Assembly (NCBI GenBank): GCA_024699855.1
Contig: JAMPIQ010000001.1
Coordinates: forward strand, 17,918,001-17,982,000
Origin: Aphelenchoides besseyi
Lineage: Eukaryota > Nematoda > Chromadorea > Rhabditida > Aphelenchoididae
Direction: 5' to 3'
DNA length: 64,000 bases
Shown here: piece after piece, positions 52,002 through 63,496 of the stretch
How the letters are laid out: the number at the start of each line of letters is the position of its first letter
Numbering within the stretch: the stretch's first letter is position 1
Translations under genes and position numbers: made by a program
Notes under the pieces: generated by a model
Seen by the model: only the letters and a program-made list of their open reading frames with translations
Databases searched by the model: none
What the model was told of the DNA's origin: nothing

Positions 52002-52980
52002 AATTCCAATTAGCCAACATTATGCGCAGAAAGTGACATTTAACTAAACATTTTCATTAGTTCAATATAAAAATGTCGGCTCATAACTCGCGATTTGAAA
52101 TCGAATTGAACGGACAAAAGCGAATCGAGTTTCGACTGTTTCTCGTCAAATTCAACGACAAATTTGAGGCAATTCAACTAAAGATTTTCGTCAAACAATC
52201 GCTAAGACCACCACTCTCAAGTCCTCGACACAACGTCGAATTAACAGGCACTTAGATGAAAATTCAAATTTTCCAACAACTAAAACCCTTTTCGCGCATT
52301 CATTCCGCTTTTTGGCCGAAAACAAGCGCACGACGTTGTAGGGCGTGGTGTCTCATGTGCCTTCAATTCAGAGCTTTTTTGGCTGTGGGCCACAGGCACG
52401 AAAATTCCTCTCTAGTTATTCGGCCACTCGGCTCCACATTCTTTTTAGGTTTTCCACGAGGTGCCGATAAAATTCGGTCCTTCGCTTTTTTCGGTGATTA
52501 TTTCTGCAAGCATAATTGATGTCTTTCTGACAATTATGTTTCCTCTTCCGAAGAACGTTCAATCGACGTCCCTGATATCATGATGATTGCTGAGTAAAAA
52601 TTGGGAACTAAACGGCTGGAGTGGAAGTCGTAGACCACCTGTAGTCCACACTTAACTTCATCTTTCGATTGCAGTGAGCCTGGTGCTACGATTATATGTT
52701 GGAATCGTCAATTAAAGGACAAAAAGAGTTAATGCAAAAAATGTTTTGATAACCGTACTAGCAGAGTTAGCACAAGCGATAAGCACCAATTAGTAGTCAA
52801 ATCTTAAGTCTGAGGACGCTTTCGATCGTGAATCCAGTCGGCGGGCTGCGAGAGAGAAAAGTGATTGTCAATTATAAGAACTTTTGTTTAAGAGTGTTGG
52901 CTGAGGGATTGAAGGTTCAACAACTACAAAATAATCATTGGATGACGAATAAGAAGCGAGTCATTACTTGAAAACGTAGT
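52002..52980. other. Intergenic, ELAPOR / dispersed repeat
   Basis: About 980 nt. A 60-codon frame at 52073-52255 has no recognised domain or splice context. No gene supported; probably the ELAPOR promoter. Confidence 0.3.
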
Positions 52981-53783
52981 TCCCACTTTTCTTATCTTAA
53001 GCCAAAGATGTAAAGTTCAGTTCTGCAACCATTGAACAGGTTAACAAGCAGTTAACACTATCAATTAATTCAATAATGTGTGATTGTTCTTGTAAACTAC
53101 AATCTCGAAGACCAACTACTGTTGTTGTTGTGACCAACTTACAGAAGCCAATTTCAGAGTATGTTTTCGACTTCAATTCAGCTCCCAACCGACCGTTGCT
53201 ATCCACACTTTCAGGGTCATAATCTTCTGATCTCATTGTTATCTGAATCAATCTACAACTCACCAGCATCAGCAGGAAACGCCGCACAAACTTTTGCAAT
53301 TTTGGACGATTTTCGACAAGTTCTTTGGCTTTGAATTGCTCTCATTTCTCTCTCAGTCATTCGGTGGCTACAAGTGTGGGCGCATTGAACAACCAGTTTA
53401 TTCAGTTATCCATCCATATAATATGGACACTAGTTGTTGCTAGAATCTCCGAGATAAGTCGATCGACGCGATGGACGGGCCATACAAGGGAATGGGGGAT
53501 GTTGTGTATTTTAGCTCGTTGGCTGGTTGGATTCCGCTGATATTCACAGGGTTTGGAGTTCATTAGTGTTAGTTGTTGTTCTGTTAAGTACACGCGTTTA
53601 CAGCCACTGCTTATCGAGTTGTAGTCAATGGAAGTTGACTTCTCGGAGGTCGATGTCTGGTAGTTGCCATTCTTCTCTGTTACTTTCTCAGGTCATTTTT
53701 TTCACTGACTACATTAGTCTAACAATTTGGTAATTTCCAGCCACCGAGATCAATTTCAAGCATCAAAATCAAAATTACGGACT
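52981..53783. repeat. Dispersed repeat R1, copy 2
   Basis: Same orientation as copy 1 and nearly identical over its central ~650 nt. The minus-strand open stretch is longer here (53299-52997) because a stop in copy 1 is absent. Its right end runs directly into inverted-duplication copy B, with at most a few nucleotides between: the R1 tail TTGAAGCGACTTCT is also the first sequence of copy B. Confidence 0.8.
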
Positions 53784-56371
53784 CAGATTGAAGCGACTTC
53801 TGAGTATGCAAATTGATCGTATCTCCATAGTGAGTGATTAGATAACGTTGGACTCGGTGTCTACGTATTCAAAACGATTTACTCAACAATCTTTAAAGAG
53901 AGGTGGATATGAAAATGCGAAATTGATAGCCAAAGGAGCGGGTAACGAGCTGAGCATCTTGTATGTCCGATTGAAAGTCGGACTGATCAGATAAGCTTGT
54001 TCTGACTCCCAATCGACTGCGCTACTCTGGATAAACTAAATAGACAGCAAAGTGGTCGAAAGAAACGTCTTTTTAGAAGAGCGGCCGACGGAAAAGTACC
54101 TTCCCAGTACAAAGAGTTCAATCGCTTCTTAAGCTCAGCCCCTATTAAACAACTCTAATTGTTATGTACGAATATGTCCGATCTCCGGAGTCTTCCAAAA
54201 TCTCTGTTCATGCCCAAGACGTACGAACATTCATTAAAAACGATGGTTTTCCTTACGAGTTTATTCTACTACTAAAAATATACAATTAAAAAAACACATC
54301 CTTTTCTACTCGTCGTTGTTCCTGAAAGTGAAGACTGTAAACAAAGATAAAACAAGAATCAACTTACATTGAAAATCCGCGACGCCTTAAGTCCATCTCG
54401 AAGTCGCCACACTCAACGATGCTATTGAAGTTGATGGCCAACTTCCCGGTCGGCGATGAGCGCCAAATTCCATCGATGATCTAAATACACAATTAAGATA
54501 AAAAACATTGGTGCACTTACCCGCAATTCTCTCATTGCCACCAAAACGACACCAAGGTAGCGTTGTGTGCCGCTGCCTGTCCCCTGCTTGAAGCAGTACT
54601 CCATGGGCTCGAACAGGCGCTCTGTTTTGGCAAACACCAAAACCAGGCGCCCTTCACTGTCGAACTCGACTTTGGGGCTTCTCTTTTGGCCCGCTGCTCT
54701 GTCGGGGTTGTTGGAGCTGTACGCTCCCATATTTAGCTTCAAACTGAAAGAAAAGTATTGTCAGCAAAAGCGAATCTGTGATTAAAATTTGCATATTTGG
54801 AATTCTCTTCTTATAAGAGACGATTGAAGTATGTTTGTATACAAAGATCGGCCGATTTGACTGCATATTTGTTTTCGAATAAGAACCCTTTTTATGCTTA
54901 TTTGGTGTGCGGTTTGTGCTCGCAATTGTCGAAGTGAAATGATCGAGAAAATGTTCAAATCACTGTTTTAATATTTTCGACAACCATTAGTTTCGAGCTG
55001 TCGATTTGAAGTTTGACTTTGCAATAAGTTACGGAACGAAGCTTAGATTCAAAGTTGGAATTTTATCGCAGTTGAAGAATGGAATTGGTTGTGATCAGCG
55101 TTTGTTAGCAAACGTGATTGAAAATTAGCACATAGTTCTGAACGTTCTTTTTTGTTGTTTGAAATGAAATGTTGGAAGTCGCTGTTTCGATTCTATGCGA
55201 AACAATGATTAGCGGTGGGGATTTGATGCGAGATGATCAAAAGAAATTCGTTTGTTGATGACTACAAACGTTATTGGTTTTATCGAGTTGTTTTCACTGA
55301 TTTGAAAATGATTGAAATAGTTGCGATATTGAAACAACGAGATTAGAGAGATGTACGTGGTTTTGTAATGGTCGCTGTTTCCGTCGATCAGATAGCAAGA
55401 TGTCAAATCTGACATCGATGTCGATTTCATGACATCGCAATAACATCAAATTCAATATTTTTGAAAGCGCTATGAGTAGGGCTTTAAATTGTGTATACTT
55501 TTGTTTTGAAGATTTTGCAATCGACGTCTCGAAAACCGTTGATATATTTCGACTTCGTGCGAGGATTTCCCGCCGAAATCAATAACTCTCTCCAGAATGC
55601 AAATTTGAGACTTCAAATTAGACAGTGACGTGCAAGGAAGTTTTGCAGCAAGCATAGTTTATCTACATGTTTAGAACCCAACACATTTGCAAAAGGGCCG
55701 ATTGAAGTGAGCAAGTCGCTCGAAAATACGAAAAAGTTTACGGCTTTATTTCTCGGTGATGTTGCGACCAAAATTAATGTGCGATTGTTCATTTTAAAAG
55801 CGCTCTGAAAAACTTTGCATTTGCCTTTAAAACGACTGAAAACGGTTTACACACGACCGAGCAATCGCGATTCGAAATTTTCCGCGAAAATCTTGAGACC
55901 CTCGGATGTCACATCAGATGTCATTCCATCGAAAAGTGCCTTCAGTAATGTCTCACTACGGCTTAAACTTTGACATAAAAGTATTTTCGGGTTTATACGG
56001 AAAAAACTCCGGGTACCATCATTACCTCGGGATACGTCAATTGTTTTGTAAGGAAATAACACTATGGAACATTTTTATGAAACAGTTAAAAGAAGGCGCT
56101 TCGAAGGAAAGCCAAAATTTACTAGTGAAATTGAACTTACTCGGATTTTGTTTCCATTTTGCTCACATCGTCGACTAACTCCTGTTTTAATGTGCGATCC
56201 ATCTCGAGGAATATAAAACTAACGAAGTTGACAGCAGGAAGAGTGATCGTTGAACTGCTGAGTAGCGATCGATTACTGCTGAGTATCGATCGAGTCCATG
56301 TAAAAATGCCCGAGAAAAAATACTTCGAGTCATTTTTGGACTAGTAGGGAGCTTGGTTGTTTTGACGTTGA
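53784..56371 (-). repeat. Inverted duplication, copy B
   Basis: Reverse-complement of 33274-35886 with very few differences over most of its length. The left end abuts repeat R1. The right end stops within the last ten codons of the Helitron relic frame that continues in copy A, so copy B probably derives from A, or both from a locus like A. Confidence 0.9.
54306..54730 (-). CDS. Unrecognised 112-aa protein, copy B
   Basis: Identical protein to the gene at 34943-35367: same three exons, introns, upstream CATAAAAAG element and downstream AATAAA, on the minus strand from ATG at 54730 to stop at 54306. Perfect conservation of all exons and near-perfect introns and flanks point to a recent duplication or ongoing gene conversion. 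No known domain. If expressed, the two copies cannot be told apart from their proteins. Confidence 0.75.
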
Positions 56372-56673
56372 TTTTCAACCTCTTTTGTCGATATGTTGAA
56401 GCAAAGACTTGATACTCTATCACTGTAAAAGCACCATTTTACCTGTTTTGTTGTTGTGACTAATCTCTTGCTTTTATCACCTAAGCGCGGGAACCAAATT
56501 ATAAGCTAATCGATACGCAAGGTTTGTTCAATTTGTTCCTGATAACCAGTAACACCACTAAAGTGTTTGAGATGTTTAATAACAACGATTTGAATTTGTA
56601 CAAATGTGATTCTTGTTAGAAATTAGCAGAGAATTGCACCAGTCAACTATGTAAAAGTAAAGATCGAAAAGAA
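56372..56673. other. Spacer, copy B / MLT-10-like gene
   Basis: About 300 nt of AT-rich sequence, no gene. Likely the 3' UTR of the MLT-10-like gene. Confidence 0.3.
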
Positions 56674-59284
56674 CTACATCGCTGGTGCAGGACCAATAAC
56701 AGAAACGATCTCGTTCGACGAGTGTTGACCATCGTTATGACCGTGAACACGAAATGGATGAAGCTCACGACCTGCTTCCCGATCCTCGTCCACTTCCTCA
56801 ACTTCTTCGCCATGAGTCTCGTGACTCCCACCCGCTAAATGTGGAGACAGTATTTCAACGACCATTGATTCGGACGCGTTGATTCGAGGTGAGAATAGCC
56901 GCGGACTCAACACGACCAACGAATATGACTCGGCAGAACTGATTTTTGGTGATAAAAAAGCTAAAGAAGACCTATGAATTGGTTGAATATTAGTCTTACT
57001 TGGTGAAAGAACAAGCAAAGTTATCGCTTCGCTTGAATGAATTCTTGCTTCCAACGCAGCCGGTGAAAGAATTTTGGTGATCAGTGCTTCAGGCGATAAT
57101 GTATAAGCGTACAATGCCGTTGGACTCAAAATCTCAGCTCGAAAAGCAGCCGGACTCAATGTTCTACTGACGAGCTGAAGCAATGAAGTCGTTATTTATA
57201 AGTGAACTTAAAAACCTACTGCTTGAGGCGATATAATCGTAGCTATCATCGCTCTCGGTGAAAGTACTAAAGCGCTTGTATACTCAAATGTATCGATGTT
57301 TACCGTCATAAGTGAGTAGTTCGGGATGCAAGATCTCTGTTATTAATGCGTGAGGACTCAGAATCAAACCCTCGAGAACGGCACTGTCATTGAGATGATT
57401 GACAAAAATATACGGTGTTAGGAGATGAAGTTGTTCGTGTCTATACCCGATCCCATCGTTCGGATTTCCGCTATTATACGGCGGAGCTTGACGTTTAGTC
57501 AGAACTGAAAAATCATCTTAGATTATAGAAATGTAACATACAATGTTCGTCGGTTATGTTCAAACGTGCAATTTCCTTTATTCTCGATTCCCATTGCCGT
57601 TCGCGTTGCTCTGCTGTCAGATAAGCATAAGGTGCTGCTGAAATACTTTATGATGAAATCTGTGAAATCGGTATTCAAACCTTCGGTTTTTCGAAACAAA
57701 CGATTAGCTTGTCGACGCTCCAGAAAAGCGTACCCAAACTTTTTCATTTCTTCTTCCTGTTCGCTCGAAACGGTTCGCATCGCCGTCTTGAATCGTCGTT
57801 CCCAACTTTCGAGTCGGAGAATTCGCGGATAAACTTCGGTTTCAATTCGATGCAAATCGTAAGCTGAACGCTCGAGAAAGCGGCTGAGTTCGTTCCCGAC
57901 ACCACTCCATTGCATTAGCAACTCAATCCACTGCAAAGTCTCAGAGTCGTCGGAGGTCGCCATCTTCAACAAACGCGGCAAAGCGAAAAAATTGCCGTTG
58001 TCGTGGAATCCGAGCAATGACGGCGACAACAAAGACGGTCGATCCGGCGAGTTGATGGTCTCGGGAAAACTGGAAGCTTTGAATTAAAAGTTACTACCGA
58101 AGTGCAGAACTCACAAGGACAGGAAACGTGGCGAAAGGATCGAAAACCTCGAGAACGTTCGATTAGCTAACAACGGCGCAAGCAACGTGTCCAGTTCGGA
58201 TTTTAACTGTTCCGGCAAACTTTTTTCCGGCTTCGCGTCGAAGCGAATTCCGGCATTCAGTTTGCGTAGAAAACGTCCATTTGCTTCTTGAAGCCGACGA
58301 ACGTAAGTCGCACATTTTGAGCTTTGAGCGAAAAACTTTTCGATTCGTCTAAGATTCTGAATGTTCGGAAATTTGACCGTCTGGTCGTTCGTCGATCGTT
58401 TGCGTCGCTTTTGATGTGACGAAAAGAGATCTCGTCTTCGAAGAAAGTTCGCCAACTTTCCCATCTCGTGAGGCATCCCAGCGGGCCAATGAGGTTTTGG
58501 TTCCGGTTCTGAGTTTACGGTTGTCGATGAAATTCGTTGACTGAACGGACGAGTAGTTGGACGAGGTTGAATTGGTGGAGCAGCAAAAAGCCGTCGAGAA
58601 TGTGAAGCGGTTTGTCCTTCTTCTTCCTCGTGTTTTGTTTTGACTAAATGATGAATATCGTCGCGAAATCGATTGACTAGTCGCTGTTTCTCGGGATCCA
58701 CTAACGGCGCGTAGATCGTCGAACCGCTCGAGGAATCAACGTTTGAACGTTGTCCGGTATCGGCCGAAGGCCAAAGCAGATGTTTTAATTCTCGAAACCA
58801 ATTCGTTTGCCATGGGTCTTGGGTCACAGTGTTCGTTTCTGATTGTTTTCTGTCACGTTCAAGCATCAAGGAAACAACACACTGAGCCAACGTGACCTGT
58901 AAAGTTTTGATATCAACGTTGTCAGTTTCTATTTGATTGCTAGAATATTTGGCACAAAGAAACTTACAGGTGTTTTGGCATTGGTCGCGCATTGAAGGTA
59001 AATCACGCTATCAGCATAGTCAACCGAGTTAATTAAACGTCTTGCTTTTGCTTTTAGAACAGCCATTAATGCAGCACTTAGAACGTTTTGTAGTTGTTTT
59101 TGCATCGATACTTACCGTTGGAAAAACAAATCGATCTTGTCGGCTTGAAGCAGATATTCTTCGGAGAGTAACTGATTGGTTGAGGTTTCTGATTGAGCTA
59201 CTAAATCGAGAATATTGAAATTATTATGCTGGTTTTACCTGCCAGTAACAAGGCCCAGAAAGTGCAAAGAGTGAACCCGATCAT
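56674..59284 (-). CDS. MLT-10-like moulting-cycle protein
   Basis: Secreted nematode protein of the MLT-10 (DUF644) family; mlt-10 itself is expressed in hypodermis at each moult. Signal peptide MIGFTLCTFWALLLA at 59284. A long basic middle region follows (FLRRRDLFSSHQKRRKRSTND, with a furin-type site), then family sequence RFSILSPRFLSL, LLSPSLLGFHDNGNFFALPRLLK and ETLQWIELLMQWSGVGNEL. The C-terminal part is made of roughly ten-residue repeats LSPxALxxxx (LSPAAFRAEI, LSPTALYAYT, LSPEALITKI, LSPAALEARI). It ends in an acidic then His-rich tail, EEVEEVDEDREAG and HPFRVHGHNDGQHSSNE, with stop at 56674. Around eight exons. The family assignment is firm; its biochemical function is not known. Confidence 0.88.
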
Positions 59285-59828
59285 AAACACTGGGAATCGG
59301 CTCACTTAAACACCAAACGAAAGAAACAATTACAAGTTGGTGATCATTCAAAAAAAACGCTTTAGATTGACAATTAGAAGAGAAAACGGAGGTTTGTGTT
59401 TGTCGATTACGTTCAACCGGTTGCGCTACTATTCCACTCTACGTCCCTTCTGTTTACTCATTCAACGGCACACTGTCGAAATTTTGAGGGTCAACAAGGG
59501 AAAACGAGTCGTAGATGAATCGAGTCTGGTTCCAGGCGGAGGATGCAAAAACGGGCTGAAACGGATAAACCTAATCCAAAGGTTATTGAACGGACATCAA
59601 ATGTTCCAAAGAGATCGATTCGCAAAATAGAACTGGAAATTTCGTGGTGATGAAAGTTTGCAATAGCGAAGTCAATTTACATAACAACATTATCTTTTTG
59701 TGATTGCAAAAACGTTCTTCGATTGTTGATGGAGCGTCAGTTTGAATGACTCAACGACGACGTCGATTCCTGCCAACCATCGACCACAACGTTTGTTTTC
59801 ATTCACGGCCATTCGACGGGCCGTTGAA
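59285..59828. other. Divergent intergenic region, MLT-10-like / protease
   Basis: About 540 nt between divergent starts. Short open frames (59337-59630) have no domain. Probably a bidirectional promoter region. Confidence 0.3.
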
Positions 59829-60892
59829 ATGCGAAAAATGATCGTGAGATTTCTGACACTCAACATTCTCGTTTTGATTCTTGGCTTCGTTGTTGTTTCG
59901 ACGAGCCATTTGCGCACCGGACGTAAAGCTCGAGCTTTGTATTCGAATTTCTCCCCTGTTCATGAAGCAGGTCGGGTGGTTCGAATCGAGAGTTACTACC
60001 ACGAAACGGCGGACTTCTGTACGGGAGTTTTGTTGAGTGAAACGGTTGTGCTCACGGCCGCTCATTGCATCTACCGATCAGATGCTCATGGACCGCCGAC
60101 AAAGATCGTGGTGAACGGCAATGGTCACGTATCGACGGTTAGAGGCAGTAGTGGCAAAGCTATCAAACACGCGAAATACACGTACGATCCGAGCAGGTCG
60201 ACAATCAACGCGAATGTTATGTGCTATGATGTGGCGTTGATTTTCTTGAAGAAGCGAATTCCGATTTCAAGCAATTTGCCGAAAATGGTCGTGGATTGTA
60301 GTACGATTTACACGGAACGAAGTTGTTCGGGACATGGTGCTGGGTTGACTGAATGTAAGTCGATGAAATTGAAAGACAATTATCGGAGCATTGAGCTTAG
60401 TAAACGATCTGTCGCGTTCAATTCGTCGCGTACCGTTGCCGTCACTCAAAAGTCCAACACATCCTTTCAACGCTCCAGGTTGTTTGGAAACGCGATATAT
60501 TGGAAATGAACGGCTTTGTCAGGGAGATTCCGGTGGTCCGGTGTTCGTAAGTTGTTTGATGTTTTCATGATCAAAGGTTTGTTTAGTGTAAAAGACGTAG
60601 TTCAAAAGTCTATTCACTGGTTGGTTATTGAAAAATGATCGAACTCTGAAAACTTTTAGGTTGGAATCAGCGTCCAAGTGATTGGTGAGAAAGAAGAGGA
60701 AGGAAACTTTACGATAGCGGACAGTTGCAAGTATTCCGTTGGTGCGATTGTATCGAACACAGTGGCAATTGCTGAATGTAGTATGTTTATTTAGTTCCTT
60801 GTAAACATGTTGTTTTAGTGGTTTCCCAGCTTCCACGTTTGCTTCAAAAGGGAGTTCTCGCAAGTGTTCCGTTTATCAATTGCCCAATTTAA
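59829..60892 (+). CDS. Trypsin-like serine protease (S1 family), secreted
   Basis: Signal peptide or anchor MRKMIVRFLTLNILVLILGFVVVSTSH at 59829. The chymotrypsin-fold catalytic triad is visible: His in VVLTAAHCIYRSD, Asp in CYDVALIFLKKR, and Ser in CQGDSGGPVF. The activation cleavage is not the usual RIVGG; the mature domain appears to start near HEAGRVVRIES, so zymogen activation may be atypical. A 122-nt intron (60356-60477) is longer than usual here and joins GLTEC to CLETRYIGNERLC. The last exons give VGISVQVIGEKEEEG and end LASVPFINCPI at 60892. Substrate unknown. Confidence 0.88.
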
Positions 60893-61001
60893 TACGAGTT
60901 TATTTTTAAAATGAAGACCGCAATCAACGATAAATATTGAGAAATGTTCGAAAGAACGTCAGTAGAGTGTGAAGTTAAATACGATCTTTTGATCGGCTAA
61001 C

Positions 61002-63496
61002 TTATTGAGTCCCGGTAATCAAAAGCATGAGCAATAAACTCAAGAATGCGATGGTAACGTAAGTGGGAGTTTGAAAAGGAAAAACAGCTCGTTTGAGTCT
61101 GTAGGGTGGTCGAGTGTTCGTGAAAACTTTGCGCTCAGTCACTTTCTCTCGTTCATTGGAATCGGTAGAGGAACAGCAGTTGTCCGAGTCATCCCCTTCG
61201 TTTTCGTCATCCGACGAATCGCTTGATGAGCATTGAGATTTTGCGGAACGAGTTTGAGTTTTGTCCAAAATCGGTAGCACAATACCCGAATCTTCTTCCC
61301 AACGTTCCTCCGCGATTGTCGCTGCTTTTTCCAGTAGACGAATGCATTCGAAGTGTCGTTCGCTTTTGGCATCGTGCAACGGTGTTCGTTGCCAACGATC
61401 TCTCGGATCGAGTTTTACTTTCGCAGTATTAATCAAGAAGCGTAACACGTCCGGATGTCCTTCGGATGCCGCCAAATGCAAAGCTCTAAAGTATTGAAGT
61501 TAAAGAGAACTGCGACTTCAACTTACGTTCTTTTGTCGTAATCTGCAAGTTCCAAATCTGCCTAAAGTTATTTGATTATTCCGAATCTGTAGTCTATTAC
61601 TACTCCTTGAAGATACAATCGTCGGATCGTGTTCAGATCTCCAGCCTTAGCCGCGAATAACAAGTCCACAATTTGTTTTTGAGTTCCGTTGTACGATCGT
61701 TTTCGTGGGTCAATCTTGTTGGATTCGTTGTTTGACAGAATATCGAAGGAATGAAAGTTGAAGCGTTTGATTAATTCCTAAAAGAAGTCTCTTACGTTAA
61801 TCACAATATGTGCACGTACGTGACAGAAAGCAATCGATCTTACTGAATTTCCTTGCTTATTCAAAGGAGGTGAATAGAGTGCAAGACCAAGAACATTGGG
61901 TACAACGACCATCAAAATCCCGGAAACTCCCGATTTTGCCGGCAAGCCAATATGAAACGCCCACTGTCCAGATTCATCGTACACTGAAAGTATTACAATA
62001 ACGATGATAATCGACAGTTTTCTTACTTCCACAGGAGCTCATCAGAGAAAGAACGTCTCTGCAGGGCTTTGAATCCAACACACGTTCACCTGCAAAACAT
62101 TTTTTCCATATCAATTCAAACTCTTAGTTGCTCTACATTTTAATCGTTACTAGTTAATTATTATGTTGTTGAATGCAGCTTTTATGCAATCCATCTCACT
62201 CATTCTTGTTATCCCAAATCAATGTAAAATTAACTTACCGGTTATTGGACACACACCGCCAAAAGCTAAAGTGGCGGCGAGAACACTTGCAGATTCACAA
62301 GTAAGTTCGAGTGAACATAATTGAACTAAATAACACCGCAAAGTCATTCTGTTTAGTTTACGACCTTACAGTAGAAATCCAAAGTTTCCATAAGATTTGT
62401 GCAATCTTTGGGGAAACAGTTATTTTCACGCATATAGTAAGCAAGAGCCTTGTTTCTATCGGCCGTAGATCGTTCCGATAAGAACACACCATTATTGAAA
62501 CCAACATACTCATTGCCAGCCAATCTTCTGTATTGAGCTGAAACGAACGAATAAGGCTTGTAATTTCATTGCACTTATACCGAGCATATGATCAAATCGA
62601 TCAGCTAATGTTTTTTGACTTTGAATCAATGAGCACGTAACAATGGCTCCAGAATTGATGAGTGGATTGTTTGGTCGACGGTTCGCATCTAAGCAAATTT
62701 CATTGAACAAACGTCCAGATGGCTCTTGGCCAACGAACTGATGCACGTAATCGGATCCTAATTCACTGCTTGCAATCGCATAATTGAATGCTTTTGAGAC
62801 GCTTTGCAAACAGAATACGGTTTTTGCATCCCCGAATGAACATCTGAAAAAGAGATATTTGATCGTTTCAATTGTTTGTTTACCGTTGACCATCAATAGT
62901 TGTAATAGCAAGACCGAAGAGTTTTGGATTCACGCGTCCCAATTGCGGGATGTAGTCGGTGACTTTACCAACGTCTAAGTCTCGTACTTCCTCGTAGATG
63001 TCGCAAATGATTCGCGTAAAAGTTCCCCAACTTGGAATGATCAACTCATTCTGAAGAGTTTTTGAGATCAAACTAATACTCTCGTTGATGCACTTGATGA
63101 AATCTTCTCGCGCTAATTTCCAATGTTTAGGATCACGAGCCTCACATGATCGTTCTTCCTTCTCTTTTTCTATACTCCAAATTCGTTTCATCATTGGTGC
63201 GAGTCGGGGGTCCGTTTCTTGAAGACCATAGTTCTTTAAGACCTAAAAATAAGAACGTAATTCTTAATTTTCTGTTTCGTCCGCATACCATAATCAGTTT
63301 ACCAATTGAAGCTTGAGGTTTGTTAGGAATTTTGAACATATTGTAAATAAGGATTTCGGGAGACTGTTCGTTAAGAGCAAAAGTGTTTGAAAGGCCCGAA
63401 GCTGTTGCTTCCACCATTCCTAACAAAACCTTTTGTTAGACGAATAGCTTAATGCAAGTTACCTTGAAGACTGATCTTCCGTCGATGTTCATCCAT
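61002..63496 (-). CDS. Glutaminase with ankyrin repeats and a C-terminal membrane anchor
   Basis: Hydrolyses glutamine to glutamate and ammonia. Start [20 protein letters not shown] at 63496, which does not look like a mitochondrial presequence. The glutaminase domain contains [25 protein letters not shown], the Ser-x-x-Lys pair in [65 protein letters not shown] and [21 protein letters not shown]. Ankyrin repeats follow, with [20 protein letters not shown] and [23 protein letters not shown]. After these comes an acidic Ser-rich linker ([16 protein letters not shown]), a basic patch, and finally [20 protein letters not shown] at the extreme C-terminus, which reads as a tail anchor. About a dozen exons. 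It is one of the glna family; which one is not decided. Confidence 0.9.

Noticed and set aside
52073..52255. A 60-codon plus-strand frame upstream of the ELAPOR gene
   Set aside because: Lies in the ELAPOR promoter region with no splice sites, polyA signal or homology.
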